Shown in pieces: positions 45,741 to 55,239 of a stretch of 64,000 nucleotides of DNA. The translations under genes and the position numbers were made by a program. The stretch lies in NCBI GenBank assembly GCA_016794505.1, contig JAEUJZ010000180.1:98041-162040 (forward strand). Reading direction: 5' to 3'. This DNA is from Myxococcales bacterium (GTDB lineage: Bacteria > Myxococcota_A > Polyangia > Palsa-1104 > JAEUJZ01). The notes beneath the pieces are model-generated. The model was not told the origin of the DNA, ran no database searches, and was given only the letters and a program-made list of their open reading frames with translations. The number at the start of each line of letters is the position of its first letter. The first letter of the stretch is position 1.

Positions 45741-45786
45741 GTCAGATCCCCCTCGGGATGTCGAAATCATTGACGGCTTGCGCTAA

Positions 45787-45803
45787 AGCATAATGCGTGC
45801 CAC
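45787..45803 (-). promoter_or_regulatory. Sigma-54 (-24/-12) promoter for the leftward kinase
   Basis: On the minus strand the sequence is GTGGCACGCATTATGCT. It has a full TGGCACG -24 block and TGC at the exact -12 spacing. The predicted start near 45776 leaves a 36-nt leader to the kinase ATG. Confidence 0.7.
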
Positions 45804-45862
45804 CGATATTTGTGTCCATCGCGGCACATGTGGGATAGGTTATAAACTTAGCGATGTCATGT

Positions 45863-45879
45863 TTGGCATGGGGACTGCA
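45863..45879 (+). promoter_or_regulatory. Sigma-54 (-24/-12) promoter for the FHA activator
   Basis: TTGGCATGGGGACTGCA matches the consensus at 12 of 14 defined positions, with GG and GC exactly 12 bases apart. Transcription would start near 45891, 180 nt before the activator ATG, implying autoregulation. Confidence 0.7.
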
Positions 45880-46069
45880 TATTGATTCTGGTGCTATCGC
45901 CGGCATTGCTAATGATCTCGCGGACTTACACCGCCTGCGATGTGATCCGGTGCCGGAACGCAAAATACAGTTAGCAAGTGCAGATCAGAAATATGGATAA
46001 CCAGAAACAAAACGGCCACTGGCCCGCCTGTCGGCGGCTCAAGGAACACTTTGAGGAAGGGGTCTCGGG

Positions 46070-47851
46070 ATGAAACGCATGGCAATCGCGATTGTTGAGA
46101 ACAAGAAGCGCCAAGAGAAGATGCTGCGCAGCAACGAGAGCATGGTCATTCAGCGCAGCGATTCCGGCACCGCCCTAGGCGCCCGTCCAACACAAGATCG
46201 GGCTGAGCTCAGCGATGGCGCGGCAATTCACGTTAGCTCGCCAACTGTCTCACAGAAACATGCTCAAATCCGCTACACCGAAGATGGGCGAGTGTTCCTA
46301 AAGGACCTAAATAGTCTGAATGGCACTTACGTTCGCGTACCTCCGTTCATGGAGGTGGAATTGCAAGCGCCCTTTGAAGTCATGGTAGGGCCCGATGTCT
46401 TCTTGCAAAGCCAAGATTCGCTGCTGGATGCCATGCCCAGCATGGCCCGCTTTGCCAGCACCGATGACTTTGTGAAGTACCTGCGGCACAAACTGCGCAG
46501 CCACGTCGACGACATCACCATCGCTGGCAACACCGCCCTCGATCTGGCGCGCACGGCGCAGAAGAGCACACGGGTGCCACTGCTGGAGCGGGGCGCCTAT
46601 CTGGTCGTCACGTGGAAGCAGGCGACCTTTAACATGTCGATCGTCAACTGGCTGCAGAACGCTGTCTCGGTGTTCAACGCCAAAGAGGCGATGGTCAGCG
46701 AGACGCCGTGGAACTTTCAGGGCACCTCGCCCGAGCGCAAGCACGTCCTGGAAATGGCCCGCCGCGTTGCGGCCACCGACGGTACGATTCTGCTCTGCGG
46801 CAGGCCCGGCACAGGCAAGGATGTGCTGGCGCGCGACATCGCCCGTCACAGCGCCCGAGCCAAGGGACCGTTTATCGCCGTCAACTGCGCCACCCTCAGC
46901 AAAGAGCTGATGGCCGGCGAGCTGTTCGGCACAGAGCCCGGCGCCTTCACGGGGGCTGTCAATCGCCCAGGCCTCTTCGAGCAGGCCAACGGCGGCATCA
47001 TCTTTCTCGACGAGATTGGCGAGCTGCCGCTGGAGCTGCAGCCCAAGCTCCTGCGGGTGATTGAAAACCGCACCATCCGTCGCGTCGGCGGCAAGGGGGA
47101 AGAGAAGCCGGTCAACGTGCGCATCATCGCCGCCACCAACCGCAACCTCGACCGCATGGTGCAAGAGAAGACCTTCCGCGAGGACTTGTTGTTCCGTCTG
47201 AACGCCGTGCGGCTGATCCTGCCCGAGCTGGGTCCCAGCGATATTCGCACGCTGGTGCCCAGCCTCCTCGACGAGCTTAGCCACAACAGCTTCGGCGACG
47301 TCACCGAGCAGGAGGCCGATCAGCTATGCGCCCAGGCCGAGCGCACCCACTGGCCTGGCAACGCCCGCCACCTGCGCAACGTCCTTGAGCGCTACCTGAC
47401 CTTCCGTCAGGCGCAGCGCCCGTTCGCCGCCAACTGGGACTTCGCCGTCAACATGGACAAAAACGGCTACGACGAGAGCGGCAAGCGCCAGGGCTCGCCC
47501 GCTCGCGCCGACAGCGAGGTCGCTAGTCCAGCCAGCTCGGCCAGCCCCGGCGGCGAACAGTCGGTGGTCATCGAGGTCCCCGAAGACGCCATGCAGCTTG
47601 GCCAGATGGTCGAGGACCTTGTGTTCTTGCACATCGCCGAGCGCGTCCTCACCCAGACCGGCCGCGGGGCCTGGGCCGAGCTTGGCCGTCAGTCCAACCT
47701 GTCCGGCCCCGGCGCTCAGAACAAGCTCAAAAACCTCGGTGTCGCCATTGCGCCCAAAGTCGATATGGACCAGCTCGCGCAGCGCACCCGCGACCTCCGC
47801 AACGACCTGTCCCTGATGCTCCCCTTCCTGCGCTCCATTCTGCCGATCTAG
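46070..47851 (+). CDS. FHA-domain sigma-54 enhancer-binding activator
   Basis: The 593-residue protein combines an N-terminal FHA domain (about 26-115; SSPTVSQKHAQIRY, NSLNGTYVR) that should bind a phosphothreonine with an AAA+ domain for sigma-54 activation. The AAA+ domain has Walker A GRPGTGK (244-250), the GAFTGA loop (291-296) that contacts sigma-54, Walker B IIFLDEIGE and the sensor ATNRNL. The C-terminus has a degenerate Fis-type helix-turn-helix (WAELGRQSNLSG ... NKLKNLGV). FHA replaces the receiver domain of classical NtrC proteins, so a Ser/Thr kinase rather than a histidine kinase should control it. The divergent kinase gene is the obvious partner. The six -24/-12 promoters nearby are its probable targets. 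Confidence 0.92.
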   Translation: MKRMAIAIVENKKRQEKMLRSNESMVIQRSDSGTALGARPTQDRAELSDGAAIHVSSPTVSQKHAQIRYTEDGRVFLKDLNSLNGTYVRVPPFMEVELQAPFEVMVGPDVFLQSQDSLLDAMPSMARFASTDDFVKYLRHKLRSHVDDITIAGNTALDLARTAQKSTRVPLLERGAYLVVTWKQATFNMSIVNWLQNAVSVFNAKEAMVSETPWNFQGTSPERKHVLEMARRVAATDGTILLCGRPGTGKDVLARDIARHSARAKGPFIAVNCATLSKELMAGELFGTEPGAFTGAVNRPGLFEQANGGIIFLDEIGELPLELQPKLLRVIENRTIRRVGGKGEEKPVNVRIIAATNRNLDRMVQEKTFREDLLFRLNAVRLILPELGPSDIRTLVPSLLDELSHNSFGDVTEQEADQLCAQAERTHWPGNARHLRNVLERYLTFRQAQRPFAANWDFAVNMDKNGYDESGKRQGSPARADSEVASPASSASPGGEQSVVIEVPEDAMQLGQMVEDLVFLHIAERVLTQTGRGAWAELGRQSNLSGPGAQNKLKNLGVAIAPKVDMDQLAQRTRDLRNDLSLMLPFLRSILPI

Positions 47852-47901
47852 GGCGCGGGGGGGCGGTCCTGGGGGCGGATCGGGGCCGCCGTCCAGTTGC
47901 T

Positions 47902-47938
47902 AAGTCGACTTGCAATGCGCCTAACAATGCAAAGTCGA
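47902..47938 (+). promoter_or_regulatory. Inverted-repeat candidate activator site upstream of the 48.1-kb operon
   Basis: AAGTCGACTT (47902-47911) is a perfect 10-bp palindrome, and AAGTCGA recurs at 47932-47938, giving a larger dyad centred about 100 bp before the predicted sigma-54 start. That is the usual position of enhancer sites. A 9/10 copy, AAGTCGACTG, lies at 60421-60430. Binding by the FHA activator is inference. Confidence 0.4.
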
Positions 47939-47993
47939 GATTGCCGTATTTGCCAAATATTCCTCCAATATGGAGCATATTCTATCAACGATC

Positions 47994-48010
47994 GTGGCAC
48001 GCCGTTCGCT
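47994..48010 (+). promoter_or_regulatory. Sigma-54 (-24/-12) promoter of module A
   Basis: GTGGCACGCCGTTCGCT has a full TGGCACG -24 block and GC at the exact -12 distance. The predicted start near 48021 gives a 72-nt leader to the ATG at 48093. Confidence 0.7.
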
Positions 48011-48092
48011 ATGGACTGTTTTGATTTGTCTGTTTGCAAAGAACTACTTACAGAGCAATCTTCCACCCATGTAGTCAGGAGAAGGAACGCGA

Positions 48093-48968
48093 ATGGCGAG
48101 CTCGCTTTACCGCGCATGGACAGTCCCTCTGCGGATTGGCCTTTTGGCCTGGGGCCTGACGACTGGCCTAGCCTCGACCCCCGCTGTGGCGGGTGGTGGT
48201 CAGCGCAAGGCTCTGGTGCTCAGCGTCACAGAGGAGAACCGGCAAAGTGAGGTGCTGCGCGCGGCTCTCGGAGAGATGGTCGAGCGCACGGGCGCCCAGC
48301 TGGTCGTCCCGGCCTCGCTAAGCGCCAGCGCCCGCAGCTGCGATGACCCACGCTGCTTGACGACGCTCTCGAAGGAACACGGGGTGGAGGTCATCATCGC
48401 CGGCCGTGTCAGCCGCCAGAGCCGACTTGAGCGCTTGGTCGATGTCTGGGCGTTCGAGCTGAGCAGCCGGCGCGATGCTTCCGAGCGCGACCTCTGCGAC
48501 TTCCGCGACATCAAGGACTGTCTCACCGAGCTGGGCGCACGAGTCCTCGGCAAGCTCAGCTCGCCGGTTACGCCAGCGCCGACGTCCGAGCGTGGTCCGA
48601 CGGTGGGCACGGCGAGCCAAGCGCCGGCCACCGCGGGATCGCCCCCTGGGCAGAGTCGCCCCCCCGCCCAGGTGGGCACTGTTCCGCCCAGGGGCATGCC
48701 CACCCCCTTGCCCACCTGGCGCGTTGGCTTGGGCTCCGGCCTAGTCGCCCTCGCCGCGGTCGGTCTGGGCATCGGTATCGGAGCGTCGCTCAAGCACGGC
48801 AAAGACGGTCCCCCACAGTGCCCGGCCGGGACGCGGACGGACTGCCGCTACGACATGATCCCGCTGCTTGTGCCCGCATATGCCGTGGCTGCGGCGGCCA
48901 CCGTGGCTGCCACCTTGACCTTCACCCTGCCCACCCGCCGTGTGCTTCGCAAGGAGTCTTCCCGATGA
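48093..48968 (+). CDS. Exported protein with TolB/CsgG-like domain and C-terminal membrane hairpin (module A)
   Basis: The 291-residue protein has a signal peptide (ending near STPAVAGG). A small domain follows with the pattern SCDDPRCLTTLSKEHGVEVIIAGRV, which recurs in myxobacterial envelope proteins and resembles TolB/LpoB-type N-terminal folds. A Pro/Ser/Thr linker leads to two membrane helices joined by a short loop with two Cys (QCPAGTRTDCRYD). The gene at 62140 is a clear paralogue. A GGAGAAGGA site precedes the ATG. The stop overlaps the next start by four bases (ATGA), so it is co-translated with the FG-GAP lipoprotein. Likely role: periplasmic sensing or a kinase partner (inference). 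Confidence 0.8.
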   Translation: MASSLYRAWTVPLRIGLLAWGLTTGLASTPAVAGGGQRKALVLSVTEENRQSEVLRAALGEMVERTGAQLVVPASLSASARSCDDPRCLTTLSKEHGVEVIIAGRVSRQSRLERLVDVWAFELSSRRDASERDLCDFRDIKDCLTELGARVLGKLSSPVTPAPTSERGPTVGTASQAPATAGSPPGQSRPPAQVGTVPPRGMPTPLPTWRVGLGSGLVALAAVGLGIGIGASLKHGKDGPPQCPAGTRTDCRYDMIPLLVPAYAVAAAATVAATLTFTLPTRRVLRKESSR

Positions 48969-50134
48969 GTACGCAACACGTCCTGTCCTGCACTTCGCGC
49001 AATGGCATTCGCTGGCTCGTCGGCTGCCTGCTCGCTGGCCTCAGCCTTCTGGTGCCCGCTTGCGATCCCTTCCTTGTCTCGGTGTGCCGCTTCGAGAACC
49101 TGCCTGGTTGCCCTGGCCACGCGGGCCAGCCGGTCGATGGTGGGACCGACTTGGCCGACGCCAGTCCCGCCGACCCCGGCGCCCCATTGACCCTCGGCCC
49201 GCCGCGGCGGTTTGACCTGCGGACCTCTGTCCCCCTGGAAATCGAACAAATCAAGCGCCGGTTTGTCGGCCTGCAGGGCAGTCCGCGGCAGGCCGTGTTC
49301 CTCGCGATGAAGGGAGACAACAAGTGGATGGAGGTATACACGCTCGACCTCGACAATATGGACAAAGGGAAATACCTGAGCGCAGCCACTGTATGTAAGC
49401 CGCCAGTCTGCCCCGTGATCCCCGGAGATCTAGACTTTGGCATGGATCGCATGTATCGCACAGAAGAGAGATATTATTTCTTTGACTACAAAAAAAAGAT
49501 AGTGTCTGAATGGCCTAATAGATATGAATTAAAAAACTGCTATTTGGGCGCAAGCAGCTTTCGCCCATTTATATCTGCTCAATATGATGCAATCGGAGCA
49601 ATTCACAATACTTCGCAACTTTTGTGCGTGAAATTTCCCATGGCAAATTTTGATAATTTGTCATTCAAATCTGGGTATCCAACTATTCTTGCAATTGGGG
49701 ACATGGATGGCTCAATGTCATCGATGAAAGACCTGGAAGCCATTGGTTTCAATGAAATTAATGATGTCGTATTTGATTCATCACCAGGAATTGTTAAATC
49801 GTATTTCAAAGAAGCCATCACTGCGGCCATAGAAAAGGGTTCCAGTGATGCTAGTGGTGCGATTCAAGCAGCGTATATTCACGATATAAATCAAGACAAG
49901 CTTCCTGATCTGCTATTTGTCCGTTCGGGTCGATTGCGCGTTGTGTCTTATCGCGGAAAAAAGACGGACAATTCTCTGCATGATTTTGGTATTTGGGATC
50001 AGGATGTTTCCGATCCGATCAGCAATGAATCTGTGCAGTATGTCGTCATTGACAATCTGACATCGGATAACTATCCCGATCTGATTGTTGAGACGGATAA
50101 GAAGGTTCACTTTTACCGCAACGTGGCGATGTAA
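48965..50134 (+). CDS. Three-Cys FG-GAP/VCBS-like lipoprotein (module A)
   Basis: The 389-residue product has a lipobox (LLVPAC) followed by two further cysteines in CDPFLVSVCRFENLPGC, a signature shared with the gene at 63131. The C-terminal half has FG-GAP/VCBS-type Ca2+-loop motifs (IHDINQDKLPDLLF, IDNLTSDNYPDLIV), usual in extracellular beta-propellers. AAGGAG lies 8 bases before the ATG. From about 49440 to 50110 the coding sequence becomes strikingly AT-rich, unlike its first part, with an A8 tract at 49490-49497. This mosaic suggests recent acquisition of, or weak selection on, the distal domain. Confidence 0.82.
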   Translation: MSTQHVLSCTSRNGIRWLVGCLLAGLSLLVPACDPFLVSVCRFENLPGCPGHAGQPVDGGTDLADASPADPGAPLTLGPPRRFDLRTSVPLEIEQIKRRFVGLQGSPRQAVFLAMKGDNKWMEVYTLDLDNMDKGKYLSAATVCKPPVCPVIPGDLDFGMDRMYRTEERYYFFDYKKKIVSEWPNRYELKNCYLGASSFRPFISAQYDAIGAIHNTSQLLCVKFPMANFDNLSFKSGYPTILAIGDMDGSMSSMKDLEAIGFNEINDVVFDSSPGIVKSYFKEAITAAIEKGSSDASGAIQAAYIHDINQDKLPDLLFVRSGRLRVVSYRGKKTDNSLHDFGIWDQDVSDPISNESVQYVVIDNLTSDNYPDLIVETDKKVHFYRNVAM

Positions 50135-50153
50135 GCCACAAAAGGATAGGACG

Positions 50154-52040
<1,887 letters not shown>

Positions 52041-52774
52041 TTGCCACTGTCTTTCTGTATTGTTCAATGCAGACTTGGCTAGCGAGCTGTGCGGCTATCA
52101 CGGAAGACGTGCAGCCTGACTCGAAGCCCGCCACTGTGGGTTATCGCAACCCCGCAGATAGCGAACTGGAGGAGCGCGTCCGGCGCCTGGAAGCAGGTAT
52201 TTCGTTATTACAATGTGGGCCACCTCTGAAAGCATTGATGCAATCTGCGCGCAAATTATGTACGAATGGTGGTATCGATTCAATGGGCAAAAAGTGCGAT
52301 GAGAAGCGCCTGAAATTGCCCATTGAAAACGCCCGGCAGGAACTGGGACGCATGAATGTCGGCGACTATCTTTTGACGATGTTGCGCCATGAAGTGATCT
52401 ATATGACAAATGGCATTGATATATCGGAGCAGCGCAAGAAACGACTGCGTATCTTTGCCAGCGAGCCGCGACAGAGCACCACGCGCTACTTGATTGTCAC
52501 GGGGGCTGAGGATGGTGAACAACGCGCTCAGGTTGTGCAGGACACCTTCTCGGCAATGATTCGCGCTGCGGAAGTCGGCCATGACATCTCGCTGCCAAGT
52601 GTACAGAGCGTATTTGAGAAACCGTGGCTTATGCGCTTGCCACTCAGCAGGGTGCTAGGAGCGGATCGGCCTCTGCCGCCGGGTGAGCCCAATGACATCA
52701 GCAAAGCGGTCTTTTTGATTCGCACGGACTGTCAACAAGACCAGTAGGGGTTCAACACAAACCAGGAGGGGGTT

Positions 52775-53485
52775 ATGAGGATTCAACGGTGGCGTTTTGA
52801 GTGGGTCGGGGCGCTGTTATGGCTGTGCGGCGTTCCGCTTCTGGCGCAGGCGGATGGCACACAGCTCGCCGAGCTTCAAGAGGAAGTCAGCCTGCACCGC
52901 AGCCTGCTGCACAAGCGGCTGGCCTTGCCCACGCTTCATAGCTTTTCTTCCGCAACACGCGCCTGGCGTCCGTACGCGGCCAAGCCGGCGCGCGTCCGGG
53001 TGATTAGTCTGTGGTCGCTGCACTGCCAGCCCTGCGTGGACGAGCTGCCCATGCTGACCGGGATCGCTAAGAAGTGGCGCTCGCAAGCCCACGATGTGCA
53101 GTTTCTGTTCTTGGCCGATCCACCCGACGAGAACCCGCAGCAGGATGTGCAGGAGTTTTGGCTTCGCCCGCACGTGGCGCGTCTGGCCGAGCGATGCCGG
53201 TCTGAGAAGCTAGGAATCTGGGCGGCGCCGTCTGGGCAGCCGGTCTGCATGCTCGACTTGCACCAAGCGGACGCGGTCCGCAGCCCGGCCGTAGACGGCA
53301 AGCTGCCCCTGTCGAAGGCCATTCGGCCGCTTACCCTCCTCGTCGACGAAGCTGGAGTGGTGCGCGACGTGTTTCTCGGCTCGCTGCTGCAGCGGAGTAA
53401 GCAACTTGAGGACGCCATCGACAACCTGCTGAAAGCCACACGGGCCGGAGCCAGCGCAAGCCGGCATGGCCCTGGGCATTCATAG
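52775..53485 (+). CDS. TlpA-like exported thioredoxin (module A)
   Basis: The 236-residue protein has a signal peptide (cleavage near LLAQADG) and a thioredoxin-fold domain with the active-site motif SLHCQPCVDELP (CQPC), as in TlpA/ResA-type periplasmic oxidoreductases. The rest follows the fold: VQFLFLADPPDE, then a long insert, then RPLTLLVDEAGVVRDVF with the cis-Pro region replaced by IRPLT. AGGAGGGGG precedes the ATG by 4 bases. Its place in an operon of Cys-rich exported proteins suggests it reduces or forms their disulphides. Confidence 0.85.
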   Translation: MRIQRWRFEWVGALLWLCGVPLLAQADGTQLAELQEEVSLHRSLLHKRLALPTLHSFSSATRAWRPYAAKPARVRVISLWSLHCQPCVDELPMLTGIAKKWRSQAHDVQFLFLADPPDENPQQDVQEFWLRPHVARLAERCRSEKLGIWAAPSGQPVCMLDLHQADAVRSPAVDGKLPLSKAIRPLTLLVDEAGVVRDVFLGSLLQRSKQLEDAIDNLLKATRAGASASRHGPGHS

Positions 53486-53505
53486 ACCGCGCAGCCTAGC
53501 AATCC

Positions 53506-53522
53506 TAGGCACAACTTTTGCG
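53506..53522 (+). promoter_or_regulatory. Sigma-54 (-24/-12) promoter of module B
   Basis: TAGGCACAACTTTTGCG has GGCAC and TTTTGC at exact -24/-12 spacing (11 of 14 defined positions). The start near 53533 gives a 27-nt leader to the ATG at 53560. Confidence 0.65.
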
Positions 53523-53559
53523 TAGGTGTGCTAGGACAGAGCTTGGAAGGGAACGTCCG

Positions 53560-54276
53560 ATGCCCACCATATCCACTCCCCCGCCTCCCGCTGATCCTGG
53601 GCAGTCCGCTTCGCAAAATGCAGAGCTGCAGCTAGCGCTGTCTCTAGCGCTGCTGATCTTGTTGGCGCTATGCGGTATCGCTGGCACCGCGCTTATTGTG
53701 CAGGCGTGGGGATCGCTATGGCGAAATGCATTGCTCTTGGCGGTGGCGGCACTCGTGCTGATCGTTGTCGTCTGGCTGTGGCGGCGACGCGGTTGGCTGG
53801 TCATCGCTCTTTCGCTGACCGTGGTGCTCACGCTGGGGCGCTGGGGATGGTCGCAGCACGCCACGTTGCTGGTCTTGCAGACGGAAAACCGGATGCTGCG
53901 CTGCGCGCTCTCGCATGAGGCGGGCTGCCCGTGGCCCGTTCCGCCGCCTCCCACGTGCAAGCTGTCAGCCGAGGACCTGAGCGCGCTGTCTGCCCAGTGC
54001 ATGGCCGGCGCCGGGGACGTTGCAAAACCGCTCGTCGAGCAGGTGATGGTGCAACTGAACACGAGCTTCAATACGATACACGCCGAACATAAGACCCTAC
54101 AACTGGCAGTTGTCAGTGTGCAGAACGAGCTGCCCAAGACCGCGAAAACAACCGACCTTGTGCCGATTACAAAGGATGCATCTGGAGCCGCCAAGGGGAT
54201 CGATGTCTTATTGAAGACTCAGTATTATCAAGGGCAGACGTTGACCGAGATCAAAGGGGCATGCCGATCGCGGTAG
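53560..54276 (+). CDS. Membrane protein of unknown function (module B)
   Basis: The 238-residue protein has a short Pro-rich N-terminus and three closely spaced membrane helices (ALSLALLILLALCGIAGTAL, NALLLAVAALVLIVVVWLW, WLVIALSLTVVLTLG). A soluble C-terminal domain of about 140 residues follows with five Cys (MLRCALSHEAGCPW, PTCKLSA, SAQCMAG, KGACRSR) and a helical part. GGAAGGG precedes the ATG. No family is recognised. It heads the second sigma-54-driven operon, 26 bp before the hairpin protein gene. Confidence 0.75.
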   Translation: MPTISTPPPPADPGQSASQNAELQLALSLALLILLALCGIAGTALIVQAWGSLWRNALLLAVAALVLIVVVWLWRRRGWLVIALSLTVVLTLGRWGWSQHATLLVLQTENRMLRCALSHEAGCPWPVPPPPTCKLSAEDLSALSAQCMAGAGDVAKPLVEQVMVQLNTSFNTIHAEHKTLQLAVVSVQNELPKTAKTTDLVPITKDASGAAKGIDVLLKTQYYQGQTLTEIKGACRSR

Positions 54277-54302
54277 TGACCGCCAGCGATAGGAGGATTC
54301 GA

Positions 54303-55223
54303 ATGCCAAAGAGACTCATGCACAGGCTGGAAGGGGGGCTCACGGCTGCCTGGCTCGTTTTCGGGCTGGGTGGCGTAGCGCTGGCGGATCCCTCCCCCTC
54401 GTCTCCCTGCCCCCTCCCCCCGGATTCGTTTCGGGACGGCAATCGCTTCAAAGCGGCGTTTGCCTCGCCCTGGGATCCTCGCAGTGGGGCGCGTCGTGAT
54501 GATCCTAAGTATGCGGAAGACACGGGTCTGCGGAAGCTACGAGAGCAGAGCCCGGAAAAAGGGCCCGTGGCGGCCTGCTGGAAGTTGGCGGAGCTGCAGG
54601 CGCACGAGGGCTTGTCGTCCGATGCGTGGCACAGCGAGCCGCTGAGTCCGTCGGCATCGCCGCCGTCGACCAATTCGTGCGGGTGGCCAGCCGGGCGCTG
54701 GAAACAGACGCCGTATTGGCTGAGTGATCCGGATCTCGATCGAGAGCGGGACCACTGCGCCGAGCTGCGGCAGAGCTTGCTGGCGGACTGTCTAGCGCTG
54801 GTCATCGGCTCGCCGCCGGCCTGTACGGTGGAAAATGGCGGTGCCAGCCCTCTCGATGGGAACCTAAGGACCCTACTTGAGCAACGCTGCCAGGCAGAGG
54901 GCGCGGCGGTTCCGGCTTGCTCTGACTATTTTGCGAAGCTGCAGAGCCAGACCTCGCAGCCCGTCCAGACGAAAGAGACGAAAGAGGCAAAGACCAAGCG
55001 CTTGTGGCTGGCGGGAGCGCTGTTCGTGGCGGGCGCGGTGCCCTTGGTGGTGGGCATCACGCACATGGTCATTCCGCTGGGCGAGGGACTTTATGGATCC
55101 TGTCCGCAGCACGGCCTGAACTATCCCTGTACGCCGGATCGATATGGCTTGGGGGTTCCATTGGTCGTCACCAGCGGACTGTTTATGACAGCGGGTGTCG
55201 TCTTGCTTGCAGTGAAGTTTTGA
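54303..55223 (+). CDS. Exported Cys-rich protein with C-terminal membrane hairpin (module B)
   Basis: The 306-residue product has a signal peptide (ending near GVALAD) and a Pro/Cys-rich periplasmic domain with about nine cysteines (AACWKLAEL, RDHCAEL, LADCLAL, QRCQAEG, PACSDYF). Two membrane helices joined by a loop with two Cys (GSCPQHGLNYPCTPD) end the protein. That hairpin is the same design as in the genes at 48093 and 62140, although the periplasmic domains differ. AGGAGG lies 6 bases before the chosen ATG. It is followed 16 bp later by an FG-GAP lipoprotein, as in module A. Confidence 0.78.
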   Translation: MPKRLMHRLEGGLTAAWLVFGLGGVALADPSPSSPCPLPPDSFRDGNRFKAAFASPWDPRSGARRDDPKYAEDTGLRKLREQSPEKGPVAACWKLAELQAHEGLSSDAWHSEPLSPSASPPSTNSCGWPAGRWKQTPYWLSDPDLDRERDHCAELRQSLLADCLALVIGSPPACTVENGGASPLDGNLRTLLEQRCQAEGAAVPACSDYFAKLQSQTSQPVQTKETKEAKTKRLWLAGALFVAGAVPLVVGITHMVIPLGEGLYGSCPQHGLNYPCTPDRYGLGVPLVVTSGLFMTAGVVLLAVKF

Positions 55224-55239
55224 GCATGGGAGTCCGCAG

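Larger units (their letters stand above)
45741..46069 (+). other. Divergent regulatory region between kinase and FHA activator
   Basis: The 329 bases are clearly AT-richer than the flanking genes and hold no gene. They contain one -24/-12 promoter on each strand. A partial direct repeat, GCGATGTCAT (45851-45860) and GCGATGTGAT (45937-45946), might be an activator site. Confidence 0.65.
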
